This document shows, piece by piece, positions 1 to 6,253 of a stretch of DNA of 9,666 bases. The stretch spans positions 1-9,666 of the forward strand of contig JAKAZX010000130.1 in assembly GCA_021826485.1 (NCBI GenBank), written 5' to 3'. Every line of letters starts with the position of its first letter. Position 1 is the first letter of the stretch. The notes below the pieces were generated by a model that was not told the DNA's origin, ran no database searches, and saw only the letters and a program-made list of their open reading frames with translations. The position numbers were made by a program, and so were the translations under genes. The stretch is from Pseudomonadota bacterium. Its GTDB lineage: Bacteria > Pseudomonadota > Alphaproteobacteria > Acetobacterales > Acetobacteraceae.

Positions 1-32
1 GAGAGATTGCGCACCTCCAGCAGCGCAGTCAT
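1..32 (-). CDS. dppD: Dipeptide ABC transporter ATP-binding protein DppD, N-terminal fragment
   Basis: Only the first ten codons and two bases are inside the window; the gene continues beyond base 1. Reading leftward from the ATG at 32..30 gives MTALLEVRNL, the usual opening beta-strand of an ABC ATPase (a 'LLEVRNL' start is common in DppD/OppD proteins). The ATG overlaps the dppC stop codon as ATGA, which implies translational coupling. A GAGG Shine-Dalgarno lies 8 bases upstream, inside the last codons of dppC. Position directly after dppC in a dppABC operon supports DppD, which energises peptide import from the cytoplasmic side. No Walker motif is visible because the gene is cut, so the identity rests on context and ten residues. 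Confidence 0.75.
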   Translation of the reverse strand, partial: MTALLEVRNL

Positions 33-943
33 CGCTTCAACCTCGGGTCCAGGGCATCGCGCATCCCGTCACCGGCCAGGTTGAAGGCCAGCACCGTCAC
101 CAGGATGGCAAGGCCCGGGAACGTCAGCACCCACCAGGCGCGCTGATAGAATTCGAGTGCGCCGGCCAGCATCGTGCCCCATTCCGGCGTCGGCGGCTGG
201 GCACCAAGGCCGAGGAAGCCGAGCGCGGCCGCATCCAGGATCGCCGAGGAGAAGCCGAGCGTCGCCTGCACGATCAGCGGCGCGGTGCAGTTCGGCAGCA
301 CGGTCAGGAACATCAGCCGCGCCGTGCCGGCGCCAGCCGAGCGCGTGGCGGTGACGTAGTCGCGCGCCAGTTCGCCGAGCGCCGAGGCACGCACCAGCCG
401 GGTGTAGTTGGGCAGCGTGACGATGGCGACCGCGATCATCGCGTTGAACAGCGACGGGCCGAGGATGGCGACGATGACGATGGCGAGCAGCAGCGACGGG
501 AACACCAGCACGATGTCCATGAACCGCATGATCGCGACATCGGTGGTGCCGCCGGCGAACGCAGCCGTCAGGCCCAGCACGGTGCCGAGCGTCAGCGACA
601 GCGCCACCACCGACAGCCCGATCAGCAGCGACAGCCGCGCCCCGTAGATCAGGCGGGACAGGATGTCGCGGCCCACGTCGTCGGTGCCGAGCAGGAACCG
701 CGCGTCCCCGCCCGGCAGCCATGCCGGCGGCGTCAGGAAGTTCTGGCGGAACTGCGCGATCGGCGAATGCGGCGCGATGACATCGGCGAACACCGCCGCC
801 AGCACCAGCACCAGCATCAGCACAAGCCCGGCGACGGCGCCGCGATTTTCCGCGAAGGCACGCCAGAACAGCCGCAGGCTGCCCGGCTCCGCGCGCGGCG
901 GGGCGGCGGCGAGAACGGCTGCCTCGACCTCGGCACCCGACAT
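29..943 (-). CDS. dppC: Dipeptide ABC transporter permease DppC
   Basis: Inner-membrane permease of the dipeptide importer, 304 residues, close to the roughly 300 of E. coli DppC. The N-terminal cytoplasmic tail is followed by a first membrane segment (about residues 32-53) and the OppC-family block LLGTDDVGRDILSRLIYGAR. The EAA loop that contacts the ATPase is seen as RDYVTATRSAGAG, followed by LPNCTAPLIVQ. The conserved GFLGLGAQPPTPEWGTML segment and the end DGMRDALDPRLKR match the family C-terminus. The start is the ATG at 943, which shares one base with the dppB stop (TGATG). A longer in-frame extension upstream lies inside dppB and is antisense-free noise in another frame. No strong Shine-Dalgarno precedes it, so translation is probably coupled to dppB. 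Confidence 0.95.
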   Translation of the reverse strand: MSGAEVEAAVLAAAPPRAEPGSLRLFWRAFAENRGAVAGLVLMLVLVLAAVFADVIAPHSPIAQFRQNFLTPPAWLPGGDARFLLGTDDVGRDILSRLIYGARLSLLIGLSVVALSLTLGTVLGLTAAFAGGTTDVAIMRFMDIVLVFPSLLLAIVIVAILGPSLFNAMIAVAIVTLPNYTRLVRASALGELARDYVTATRSAGAGTARLMFLTVLPNCTAPLIVQATLGFSSAILDAAALGFLGLGAQPPTPEWGTMLAGALEFYQRAWWVLTFPGLAILVTVLAFNLAGDGMRDALDPRLKR

Positions 944-1947
944 CAGCGGCGGATCCGCGGATTGAGGGCGCCATAGGTCAGATCGACGCCGAGATTGACC
1001 AGCATGACCAGCGTGGCCACCAGCAGCGTGCCGCCCTGCAACACCGGATAGTCGCGCCGCTGGATGCTTTCCACCAGCCAATGGCCGACGCCGGGCCAGG
1101 AAAAGATCGTCTCCGTCAGGATCGCGCCGCCCAGCAGCGTGCCCACCTGCAGGCCGATCACCGTCACCACCGGGATCAGCGCATTGCGCAGCGCATGCAC
1201 GATCACCACCCGCAACCCGGCCAGGCCCTTGGCGCGGGCAGTGCGGATGTAATCCTCCCCCAGCACTTCGAGCATGGAGGAACGGGTCATGCGCGCGATG
1301 GTGGCGAGCGGGATGGTCCCGAGCACGATGGTGGGCAGGATCAGATGCGACAGCGCCGAGCGCACCGCCCCCGCATCGTCGGAAAACCACGCATCGATCA
1401 GCATGAACCCGCTCCAGGGCACGACATAGAAGACATCGCTGATGCGCCCCGACACCGGCGTCCAGCCGAGCGCGACCGAGAAGATCAGTATCATCATCAG
1501 CCCCCACCAGAAGATCGGCATGGAGGCGCCGGTGACCGACAGTCCCATCAGCCCGTAATCGAACACCGAGCCGCGGCGCACCGCCGCGATCACGCCGAGC
1601 GGCAGGCCGACCGCGATCGCGAACAGAATGGCGCACAGCGACAGCTCCACCGTCGCCGGGAACAACGTGATGAACTCATGCCAGACCGGCTGCCGGGTGA
1701 TGATGGAGGTGCCGAGATCGCCATGCACCACATGCCCCTCGTAGCTGAGGAACTGCTGCCAGAGCGGCCGGTCCAGCCCCATCGCGTGGCGCAGCTCGGC
1801 CAGCCGCTCGGGCGTGATCCCGCGTTCCCCGGTGCGCACCTCGATCGGGTCGCCGGGCACCAGATGGATCAGCAGGAAGCTCAGCAGCGTGACGCCGACG
1901 AAGGTCGGCACGATCAGCGTCACGCGGCGAAGCAGGAAGCGCAGCAC
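943..1947 (-). CDS. dppB: Dipeptide ABC transporter permease DppB
   Basis: Inner-membrane permease partner of DppC, 334 residues (E. coli DppB is about 339). It begins MLRFLLRRVTLIVPTFVGVT, a typical first membrane helix. Family blocks follow in order: HLVPGDP, GERGITPERLAELR, GLDRPLWQQFL, SMPIFWWG, TPVSGR, LGTIPLATIARMTRSSMLEV, the EAA loop EDYIRTARAKGL, and TETIFSWPGVGHWL near the C-terminus; it ends NPRIRR. The start codon is GTG at 1947, chosen because MLRFLLRR lines up with the usual N-terminus and no other start lies between it and the dppA stop 18 bases upstream. The leader lacks a Shine-Dalgarno and is filled by a GC hairpin, so initiation is likely weak or coupled to dppA. Confidence 0.95.
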   Translation of the reverse strand: MLRFLLRRVTLIVPTFVGVTLLSFLLIHLVPGDPIEVRTGERGITPERLAELRHAMGLDRPLWQQFLSYEGHVVHGDLGTSIITRQPVWHEFITLFPATVELSLCAILFAIAVGLPLGVIAAVRRGSVFDYGLMGLSVTGASMPIFWWGLMMILIFSVALGWTPVSGRISDVFYVVPWSGFMLIDAWFSDDAGAVRSALSHLILPTIVLGTIPLATIARMTRSSMLEVLGEDYIRTARAKGLAGLRVVIVHALRNALIPVVTVIGLQVGTLLGGAILTETIFSWPGVGHWLVESIQRRDYPVLQGGTLLVATLVMLVNLGVDLTYGALNPRIRR

Positions 1948-1948
1948 G

Positions 1949-1966
1949 GCGGGCGGGGCGGCCCGC
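1949..1966 (-). promoter_or_regulatory. GC-rich hairpin between dppA and dppB
   Basis: Arms GCGGGC (1949-1954) and GCCCGC (1961-1966) are perfect reverse complements around a 6-base loop. The hairpin begins at the last base of the dppA stop codon and ends one base before the dppB GTG, so it occupies the whole ribosome-binding region of dppB. There is no U-tract, so it is not a classic intrinsic terminator. Known precedent: hairpins after binding-protein genes protect the upstream mRNA and lower downstream expression. That role here is inferred. Confidence 0.55.
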
Positions 1967-3564
1967 TATTGCAGGTCCACCTGATCGAACCGGTGATCCC
2001 CGAGCGGCGACATCTTGTAGCCGACCACCGCCTTCGTCATCGGCATGAACACGATGGAATGCGCGACGAAGAAGAACGGCGCGTCGCGGTGCATGATGAC
2101 CTGCGCCTGCTCATACAGCTTGGCCCGCTCGGCCTGGCTCGGCAGCGTTGCCGCCTTGCGGATCAGGTCGTCGAACTCGTGGTTGCACCATTTCGCCACG
2201 TTGCCGCCGCCCGGCCGTGCCGCGGCGCAGCCGGCCAGCGGGACGAAGAAATTGTCCGGATCGCCGTTGTCGCCGGTCCAGCCGAGCTGGCCCATCATGT
2301 CCTCGCCGGCCGCCATGCGCTTGCGGTACTCGCCCCATTCATAGGTGACGATCTTCGCCTTCACCCCGATCTTGGCGAGGTCGGCCTGCATCAGCTCGCC
2401 CATGCGCCGCCCGTCGGGATTGTACGGGCGCTGCACCGGCATCGCCCACAGATCGGTCTCGAACCCGTTGGGATAGCCGGCCGCGGCCAGCAGGTTCTTG
2501 GCCTCGGCGGGATCGAACGGAAAATCCTCGACGGCGTCGTTGTAGCCCCACATGGTCGGCGGGATCAGGTTCTTCGCCGGCTGGCCGGCGCCCTGATAGA
2601 CCGCCTGGATGATCGCCTTCTTGTCGATCGCCATGTTGATGGCGCGGCGCACGCGCACGTCATCGAACGGCTTCTTGGTCGTGTTCATCGCCAGATAGCC
2701 GATGTTCAGCCCCGGCTGCGACAGCAGTTGCAGCTTCGCGTCCGCCTTGATCCCGGCGAGGTCGGCCGGATTCGGGTAGGACATCACCTGGCATTCGTTG
2801 GCGCGCAGCTTGGCGAGGCGCACCGCCGGGTCCTTGTTGATCGAGAACACCAGCGCGTCCAGCTTCGCCTTCGGCCCCCAGAACCCGTCGAAGCGGCGGT
2901 AGCGGATCGTGGTGTCTTTCTGATAGGTGACGAACTCGAACGGGCCGGTGCCGATCGGCTCCTGGTCGATCAGTTCGGGCTTGCCGGCCTTCAGCAGCGC
3001 GTCGGCATATTCCTTCGACTGGATGATGGAGAAATCCATTGCCATGTCGGCGACGAACGGGGCGTTCGGCTCCTTCAGCGTGAACTTGACCGTGTAATCA
3101 TCGACTTTCTCGATCTTGTCGATCAGCTTGGGCATGTCCATGTCGCCCCAGTACTCGTAGTCCCCGCCGGAGACCTTGTGGTACGGGTTGCTCTCGTCGC
3201 CCTGGCGGCCGAAGCTGAACAGCACGTCGTCGGCGTTGAAGTCGCGGGTCGGCTTGAAGGTCTTGCTCGACTGCCAGTGGACGTTCTTGCGCAGGTGGAA
3301 GACGAACACCTTGCCGTCCTCGGTCGCTTCCCAGGACTGGGCGAGCGCCGGCTCGACCTCGGTGGTGCCGAGCTTGAACTGCACCAACTGGTTGTAGACC
3401 GGCTTGTTGGCGTCGAACGTCGTGCCGGTCGTGTTGATCATGGAATTGAAGTTTTCCGGCGACCCTTCCGAGCAGTACACCAGGGTCTTGGCGCCGGCGG
3501 TGCCGGTGGCGAACAGGGCCGCGCCGGCAGCGAGGCAGGCGGCGGCCAGGGTGCGGGATTTCAT
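1966..3564 (-). CDS. dppA: Periplasmic dipeptide-binding protein DppA
   Basis: Periplasmic receptor that binds di-/tripeptides and hands them to DppBC; SBP family 5 (cluster C). It is 532 residues, against about 535 in E. coli. A Sec signal peptide (MKSRTLAAACLAAGAALF..., cleavage probably after TAGA at about residue 25) leads into mature KTLVYCSEGSPE, nearly the E. coli mature start. Diagnostic blocks are FKPTRDFNADDVLFSF, NPYHKVSGG, APIGTGPF-like EPIGTGPF, NECQVMSYPNPAD, NLIPPTMWGYND, DLWAMPVQRPYNP, IVTYEWGEY and GWTGDNGDPDNFF (about residues 425-440, ligand-binding lobe in the family). Cysteines that form two disulfides in homologues are kept. The frame stays open 22 codons upstream, but a GGAGGAG Shine-Dalgarno 9 bases before the ATG at 3564 and the signal peptide fix this start. 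It is the first gene of dppABCD. Confidence 0.97.
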   Translation of the reverse strand: MKSRTLAAACLAAGAALFATGTAGAKTLVYCSEGSPENFNSMINTTGTTFDANKPVYNQLVQFKLGTTEVEPALAQSWEATEDGKVFVFHLRKNVHWQSSKTFKPTRDFNADDVLFSFGRQGDESNPYHKVSGGDYEYWGDMDMPKLIDKIEKVDDYTVKFTLKEPNAPFVADMAMDFSIIQSKEYADALLKAGKPELIDQEPIGTGPFEFVTYQKDTTIRYRRFDGFWGPKAKLDALVFSINKDPAVRLAKLRANECQVMSYPNPADLAGIKADAKLQLLSQPGLNIGYLAMNTTKKPFDDVRVRRAINMAIDKKAIIQAVYQGAGQPAKNLIPPTMWGYNDAVEDFPFDPAEAKNLLAAAGYPNGFETDLWAMPVQRPYNPDGRRMGELMQADLAKIGVKAKIVTYEWGEYRKRMAAGEDMMGQLGWTGDNGDPDNFFVPLAGCAAARPGGGNVAKWCNHEFDDLIRKAATLPSQAERAKLYEQAQVIMHRDAPFFFVAHSIVFMPMTKAVVGYKMSPLGDHRFDQVDLQ

Positions 3565-3573
3565 GCGCGGCAT

Positions 3574-3580
3574 CTCCTCC
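3574..3580 (-). promoter_or_regulatory. Strong ribosome-binding site of dppA
   Basis: On the minus strand GGAGGAG lies 9 bases before the ATG at 3564. This decides the start among three in-frame ATGs at 3582, 3573 and 3564: the first overlaps the Shine-Dalgarno itself and the second directly abuts it. It contrasts with dppB, which has none, consistent with much higher binding-protein synthesis. Confidence 0.85.
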
Positions 3581-3594
3581 ATCACGCGACGGCG

Positions 3595-3637
3595 CCGCCC
3601 GGCGACAGCCGGCGGATACGCTTGCGACACTCAAGCG
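3595..3637 (-). promoter_or_regulatory. Two inverted repeats in the dppA upstream region
   Basis: The 105-base gap between the zinc-ribbon gene and dppA holds two dyads. The distal one is CGCTTG (3619-3624), a 7-base spacer, and CAAGCG (3632-3637), a perfect 6-bp dyad that could be an operator. The proximal one is CCGCCCGGC (3595-3603), loop GACA, GCCGGCGG (3608-3615), a hairpin with a single bulged base. Either could be an operator, an attenuator, or the end of the upstream transcript. I could not recognise a convincing -35/-10 pair for dppA here. Confidence 0.4.
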
Positions 3638-3669
3638 GATTTTGCCGCGGCGGGAAAGCCCCCGGCCGG

Positions 3670-3972
3670 CTAGCGGCGCAGCGGCGGCATGCCGGCGTTC
3701 TGGGTCCCCTGCTGGTGCTGCTCCATCATCAGCAGGGCGCGCTGCGCCTCGGCGGATTTCATGTCGGGCAGCGCCCCCTCCCGCGGCAGCCGGTGCAGGA
3801 CACAATCCACCAGCACGAGAGAGGTGATGACCAGCGTCACGAAGGCCAGGACGAGCATGCGCAGCCGCACGCTGAGCACCAGCCCGCTGCCGCCGCCGCG
3901 ATAGGCGGCGCCGCAGCGTGGGCAGGCCATCGTCCGCGGGTCCAGGTCGGCCTGGCAGAAAGGGCAGATCAT
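3670..3972 (-). CDS. Small zinc-ribbon membrane protein, function unknown
   Basis: A 100-residue protein of no assigned function. The N-terminus has two CxxC knuckles, CPFC (residues 3-6) and CPRC (17-20), spaced as in a compact rubredoxin-like zinc ribbon. After a Gly-rich linker comes one hydrophobic helix (about 39-58) that also carries a cysteine in VLVDCVLHRL. The short C-terminal tail (about 60-100) is polar, with a helix-like SAEAQRALLMMEQHQQ stretch and a Pro/Arg end. The N-terminal ribbon would probably be cytoplasmic (positive residues RLR before the helix), but topology is inferred. The ATG at 3972 has only a weak GGGA upstream. It lies between doxX and dppA in the same direction with separating gaps of 93 and 105 bases, so linkage to either is unproven. 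Zinc-ribbon plus membrane-helix proteins of this size are common and mostly uncharacterised. Confidence 0.7.
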   Translation of the reverse strand: MICPFCQADLDPRTMACPRCGAAYRGGGSGLVLSVRLRMLVLAFVTLVITSLVLVDCVLHRLPREGALPDMKSAEAQRALLMMEQHQQGTQNAGMPPLRR

Positions 3973-4010
3973 CGCGATCCCGGGTGGAGGTTGCCCCGAG
4001 ACTAGCGCAA

Positions 4011-4044
4011 CCGCGCGCCCGATCCAACGCGGACGGGCGCGCGG
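4011..4044 (-). terminator. 11-bp GC hairpin downstream of the wrbA-doxX operon
   Basis: CCGCGCGCCCG (4011-4021) and CGGGCGCGCGG (4034-4044) are perfect reverse complements with a 12-base loop. It starts about 22 bases after the stop of the DoxX gene and precedes the zinc-ribbon gene. No run of T follows on the minus strand, so it is not a textbook intrinsic terminator, but it would still stabilise or end the upstream transcript. Terminator is the best-fitting role from position, not shown by sequence. Confidence 0.5.
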
Positions 4045-4065
4045 CCGCCGATCAGGCCGACAGGA

Positions 4066-4491
4066 TCATGCAGGCTGGGCGGAAAGGCCGCCGCGGCGCT
4101 GGCGCATCGCATCGATGCTCCAGGCCCCGGCACCGTAGGCGATCACGTAGAGGAAGCCGCCGGTCATGGAGATGTTCTTCAGCGCGGAACTCTGGCTTTC
4201 CATGCTGGCGAAACCGTGCACCGCGAAGGCGGTGTAGAGGCAGAACAATGCCAGCACGGCGGCGACGATGCGGGCCTGGAAGCCCAGCAGCAGCGCCAGC
4301 CCGCCGCCGAGTTCGACGATCACGGAGACCACATAGGCGACCTCTGGCACCGGCACGTGGACGGCGGTGAAGAAGCCGATGGTCGGGCCGGGCGCCATCA
4401 GCTTGCCGAAGCCCGACAGGATGAAGATCAGCGCCAGCAGCAGCCGGCCGAGCGCCGTCACCGCGCCGGCATTCAGGGGCGAGTTGTTCAT
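4066..4491 (-). CDS. DoxX-family membrane protein
   Basis: A 141-residue inner-membrane protein with the DoxX fold pattern of four helices: about residues 14-31 (LGRLLLALIFILSGFGKL), 47-71, 73-94 and 111-127. The first-helix motif R-x(10)-G-x-x-K (R16, G27, K30), the VELGGGLALLLGF second helix and the later FAVHGF and NISMTGGFLYV segments (K105-N106 just before the last helix) are characteristic of DoxX/YphA-like proteins. Such proteins are linked to redox and thiol/quinone stress or serve as oxidoreductase membrane partners; the biochemical role is poorly defined. It starts at the ATG at 4491, 15 bases after the WrbA-like gene, with a G-run (GGGGGG) 7 bases upstream as a weak Shine-Dalgarno. 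It is very probably co-transcribed with that gene. Confidence 0.88.
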   Translation of the reverse strand: MNNSPLNAGAVTALGRLLLALIFILSGFGKLMAPGPTIGFFTAVHVPVPEVAYVVSVIVELGGGLALLLGFQARIVAAVLALFCLYTAFAVHGFASMESQSSALKNISMTGGFLYVIAYGAGAWSIDAMRQRRGGLSAQPA

Positions 4492-4506
4492 GGATCGGCC
4501 CCCCGC

Positions 4507-5121
4507 TCAGCCGCGCAGCGGCTTCAGGGCGGCGGCGACCTGGGTGACGCGGCGGCCCTGGTAGCGCGCGACCTCGAGGTCGTTGGCCGGGACCGCGGTG
4601 ACGTGCTGGCCGTCCACCGCGGCATGGGCGCTGTAGGGGGTGCCGGCCTGGAACATGATCGGGTCGGCATAGCCGGTCGGCACGATGATCAGGCCCAGAT
4701 GGGCCAGCACGGGCCAGAGGGTGACCGAGGTGGTCTCCGCCCCGCCATGCGTACCCATGGTGGCGCAGAACACCGAGCCGGCCTTGCCGTTGAACTTGCC
4801 CTGGAACCAGACGCCGCCCAGGCTGTCGATATAGGCCTTCAGCTCGGCGGTGACGTTGCCGTAGCGGGTCGGGCTGCCGAATATGATGCCATCGGCCCAC
4901 TCGATGTCGTCGGCGGTCGGCGCGGGATACAGCGCCTCCATCCGCTTGGCGTTGTCGGCCCAGCCCGGCACGCTCGCCATCACCTCGGGCGCGACGATGT
5001 CGCGGGCGCGGCGCAGCCGCACCTCCGCGCCGGCCGCCTGCGCCCCCTCGGCCACGGCCTTCGCCAGCGCCTCGGTGGAGCCGTTGCGGGAATAGAATGC
5101 GATCAGCACGTTGGTCGCCAT
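4507..5121 (-). CDS. wrbA: WrbA-type NAD(P)H:quinone oxidoreductase (flavodoxin fold)
   Basis: A cytoplasmic FMN enzyme that reduces quinones by two electrons using NAD(P)H, avoiding semiquinone radicals; 204 residues against 198 in E. coli WrbA. The FMN phosphate loop is YSRNGST (10-16). The isoalloxazine-contact loop is GSPTRYGN (82-89). The third FMN region is seen at GTHGGAETT (123-131), followed by LWPVLAHLGLIIVPTGY, and AGTPYSA corresponds to the GGTPYGA of WrbA. It ends with the family ARYQG element. The start is the ATG at 5121: GGAGG lies 4 bases upstream, and translation from there gives the standard beta-strand MATNVLIAFYS. The open frame extends 21 codons further but has no family similarity. 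It is the first gene of a pair with the DoxX gene and divergent from a LysR gene. The family is clear; wrbA-orthologue status is less certain. Confidence 0.9.
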   Translation of the reverse strand: MATNVLIAFYSRNGSTEALAKAVAEGAQAAGAEVRLRRARDIVAPEVMASVPGWADNAKRMEALYPAPTADDIEWADGIIFGSPTRYGNVTAELKAYIDSLGGVWFQGKFNGKAGSVFCATMGTHGGAETTSVTLWPVLAHLGLIIVPTGYADPIMFQAGTPYSAHAAVDGQHVTAVPANDLEVARYQGRRVTQVAAALKPLRG

Positions 5122-5230
5122 GATGCCTCCGATTGCTGCCGGACGTTTCCCGGCTTGCGGCGGCACATGGGGACGCAATAGCATCCAGCAATTCCGGAAT
5201 ATCTCGATTGGTTCGATCGAAGGATTGGAT
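5122..5230. promoter_or_regulatory. Divergent wrbA / lysR control region
   Basis: A 109-bp intergenic region between two divergent genes. It contains a T-N11-A LysR-type box with 4-bp arms, TCGA-TTGGT-TCGA (5204-5216), and two perfect 10-bp palindromes, ATTCCGGAAT (5191-5200) and TTCGATCGAA (5212-5221). The palindrome centres are 21 bp apart, about two helical turns, which would place two dimers on one DNA face. The second palindrome overlaps the Shine-Dalgarno GAAGGA (5219-5224) of the LysR gene, a good place for autorepression. The region is visibly more A/T-rich near 5190-5230 than its surroundings. No clear -35/-10 pair was found on either strand. Confidence 0.6.
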
Positions 5231-6163
5231 ATGAGCGGCCCCGGCCTGCCGACGCTCGACCAGCTTCGCGTCCTGCTCGCGGTCGCCGAGACGGGCAGCT
5301 TCTCGGCCGCGGCGAAGCGGCTGCGGCGGGCGCAGTCGGTGGTCAGCTACACCATCGCCAATCTGGAGGGGCAGCTCGGCCTCGCCCTGTTCGTGCGCGG
5401 CCGGCGCCGCCCGGAACTCACCGAGGCCGGCCGCGCCGTGCTGGCCGATGCCCGCCGCGTCACCCGCCTGATGGACGAGCTGCGCGCCCGCGCCGCCGGG
5501 CTGACCGCGGGGCTGGAGGCCGAGGTGGCGCTGGCGGTGGACGTGATGTTCCCCACCGCCGATCTGGTCGCTGCGCTGGAGGCGTTCGCCGCCGCCTTCC
5601 CCACCGTCGCCCTGCGGCTGCGGGTGGAGACGCTGGGGGCGGTGGTCGAACTGGTGCTCGGCGGCGTCTGCGGCCTGGGCATCAGCAGCCCGATGGGCGT
5701 GCGCGCGGACCGGCTGGACAGCCGGCTGATCCGCCATATCGAGCTGATCCCGGTCGCCGCCCCCGGCCATCCGCTCGCCGAGCTTCCCGCGCCGCTGCCG
5801 GTCGCCTCCCTGCATGAGCATGTGCAACTGGTGCTCAGCGACCGCTCCGCCCTCACCGACGGGCAGGATTTCGGCGTGCTGTCGCCGCGCACCTGGCGGC
5901 TCGGCGATCTCGGCGCCAAGCATGCACTGCTGCGCGCCGGCCTCGGCTGGGGCAACATGCCGGCGCACATGGTCTGCGACGACCTCGCCGCCGGGCGGCT
6001 GGTGCGGCTGCGCATGGCAACCCCGCAGGGCCGACGCCTGCCGCTGCTGCTGATCCACCCCGCCGCCGCGCCGCCCGGGCCGGCCGCGCGCTGGCTCGCC
6101 GACCGCTTCACCGCCGATGCGCCGCCCGAGCCGCTGGACATCGCCGTCACCGGCGACGCCTGA
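5231..6163 (+). CDS. LysR-family transcriptional regulator
   Basis: A 310-residue DNA-binding regulator. The N-terminal winged helix-turn-helix (about residues 8-66) reads LDQLRVLLAVAETGSFSAAA, then KRLRRAQSVVSYTIANLEGQ and LGLALFVR, the standard LTTR domain. An effector domain of the periplasmic-binding-protein fold follows (about 92-300), with GLGWGNMPAHMVCDDLAAGRL near its end, a common LTTR C-terminal block. Only two cysteines are evident, one in GVCGLG and one in MVCDD. The start is ATG 5231, with GAAGGA six bases upstream; the open frame runs upstream to 5111 but that part is antisense to wrbA and the intergenic region. It is divergent from wrbA-doxX, so the expected target is that operon plus itself; the inducer, perhaps a quinone or aromatic electrophile, is an inference. 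Control of the downstream sugar importer is possible but not indicated. Confidence 0.92.
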   Translation: MSGPGLPTLDQLRVLLAVAETGSFSAAAKRLRRAQSVVSYTIANLEGQLGLALFVRGRRRPELTEAGRAVLADARRVTRLMDELRARAAGLTAGLEAEVALAVDVMFPTADLVAALEAFAAAFPTVALRLRVETLGAVVELVLGGVCGLGISSPMGVRADRLDSRLIRHIELIPVAAPGHPLAELPAPLPVASLHEHVQLVLSDRSALTDGQDFGVLSPRTWRLGDLGAKHALLRAGLGWGNMPAHMVCDDLAAGRLVRLRMATPQGRRLPLLLIHPAAAPPGPAARWLADRFTADAPPEPLDIAVTGDA

Positions 6164-6168
6164 ACCGG

Positions 6169-6197
6169 TTGCCAAGCCCTCGCCGGCACGGCACAAT
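6169..6197 (+). promoter_or_regulatory. Sigma-70-like promoter for the sugar ABC operon
   Basis: TTGCCA (6169-6174, 5 of 6 to consensus) and CACAAT (6192-6197, 4 of 6) are separated by exactly 17 bases. It starts six bases after the LysR stop codon and would give a transcript start near 6204, about 50 bases before the binding-protein ATG. It allows the importer operon to be expressed apart from the LysR gene. Confidence 0.6.
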
Positions 6198-6253
6198 AGT
6201 CTGACAAGAACAAGCGTCGCGCATAGGGCCGGCGCGGAAACGGAGAGGAAACG

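Noticed and set aside
794..832. CTGGTG-like triplet repetition inside dppC
   Set aside because: On the minus strand it encodes the Leu/Val/Met-rich first membrane helix of DppC, so codon bias and hydrophobic composition explain the repeat.
949..958. The 10-bp palindrome GCGGATCCGC at the end of dppB
   Set aside because: It lies in coding sequence a few codons before the dppB stop; palindromes of this size are expected by chance in GC-rich DNA, and there is no supporting context.
3619..3645. Plus-strand intrinsic terminator (stem CGCTTG/CAAGCG followed by ATTTTG)
   Set aside because: No plus-strand gene ends here, and the stem is only 6 bp; the dyad is better read as a possible operator for minus-strand dppA.
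1081..4005. A 974-codon open frame on the plus strand across the dpp operon
   Set aside because: It is antisense to dppB, dppA and the zinc-ribbon gene, which all match known families or clear motifs. Its translation is rich in His, Arg, Asp and Gln without domains, the usual artefact of an antisense frame in high-GC coding DNA.
3999..4027. Possible promoter TTGGAT-N17-TAGTCT (minus strand) for the zinc-ribbon gene
   Set aside because: Both hexamers match consensus at only about 3 of 6 positions, and the -35 falls in the loop of the hairpin at 4011-4044; too weak to call.
5155..5183. Possible lysR promoter TTGCGG-N17-AATAGC (plus strand)
   Set aside because: The spacing is right, but the -10 matches only 3 of 6 and the -35 is weak, so it is not better than chance in a 109-bp region.
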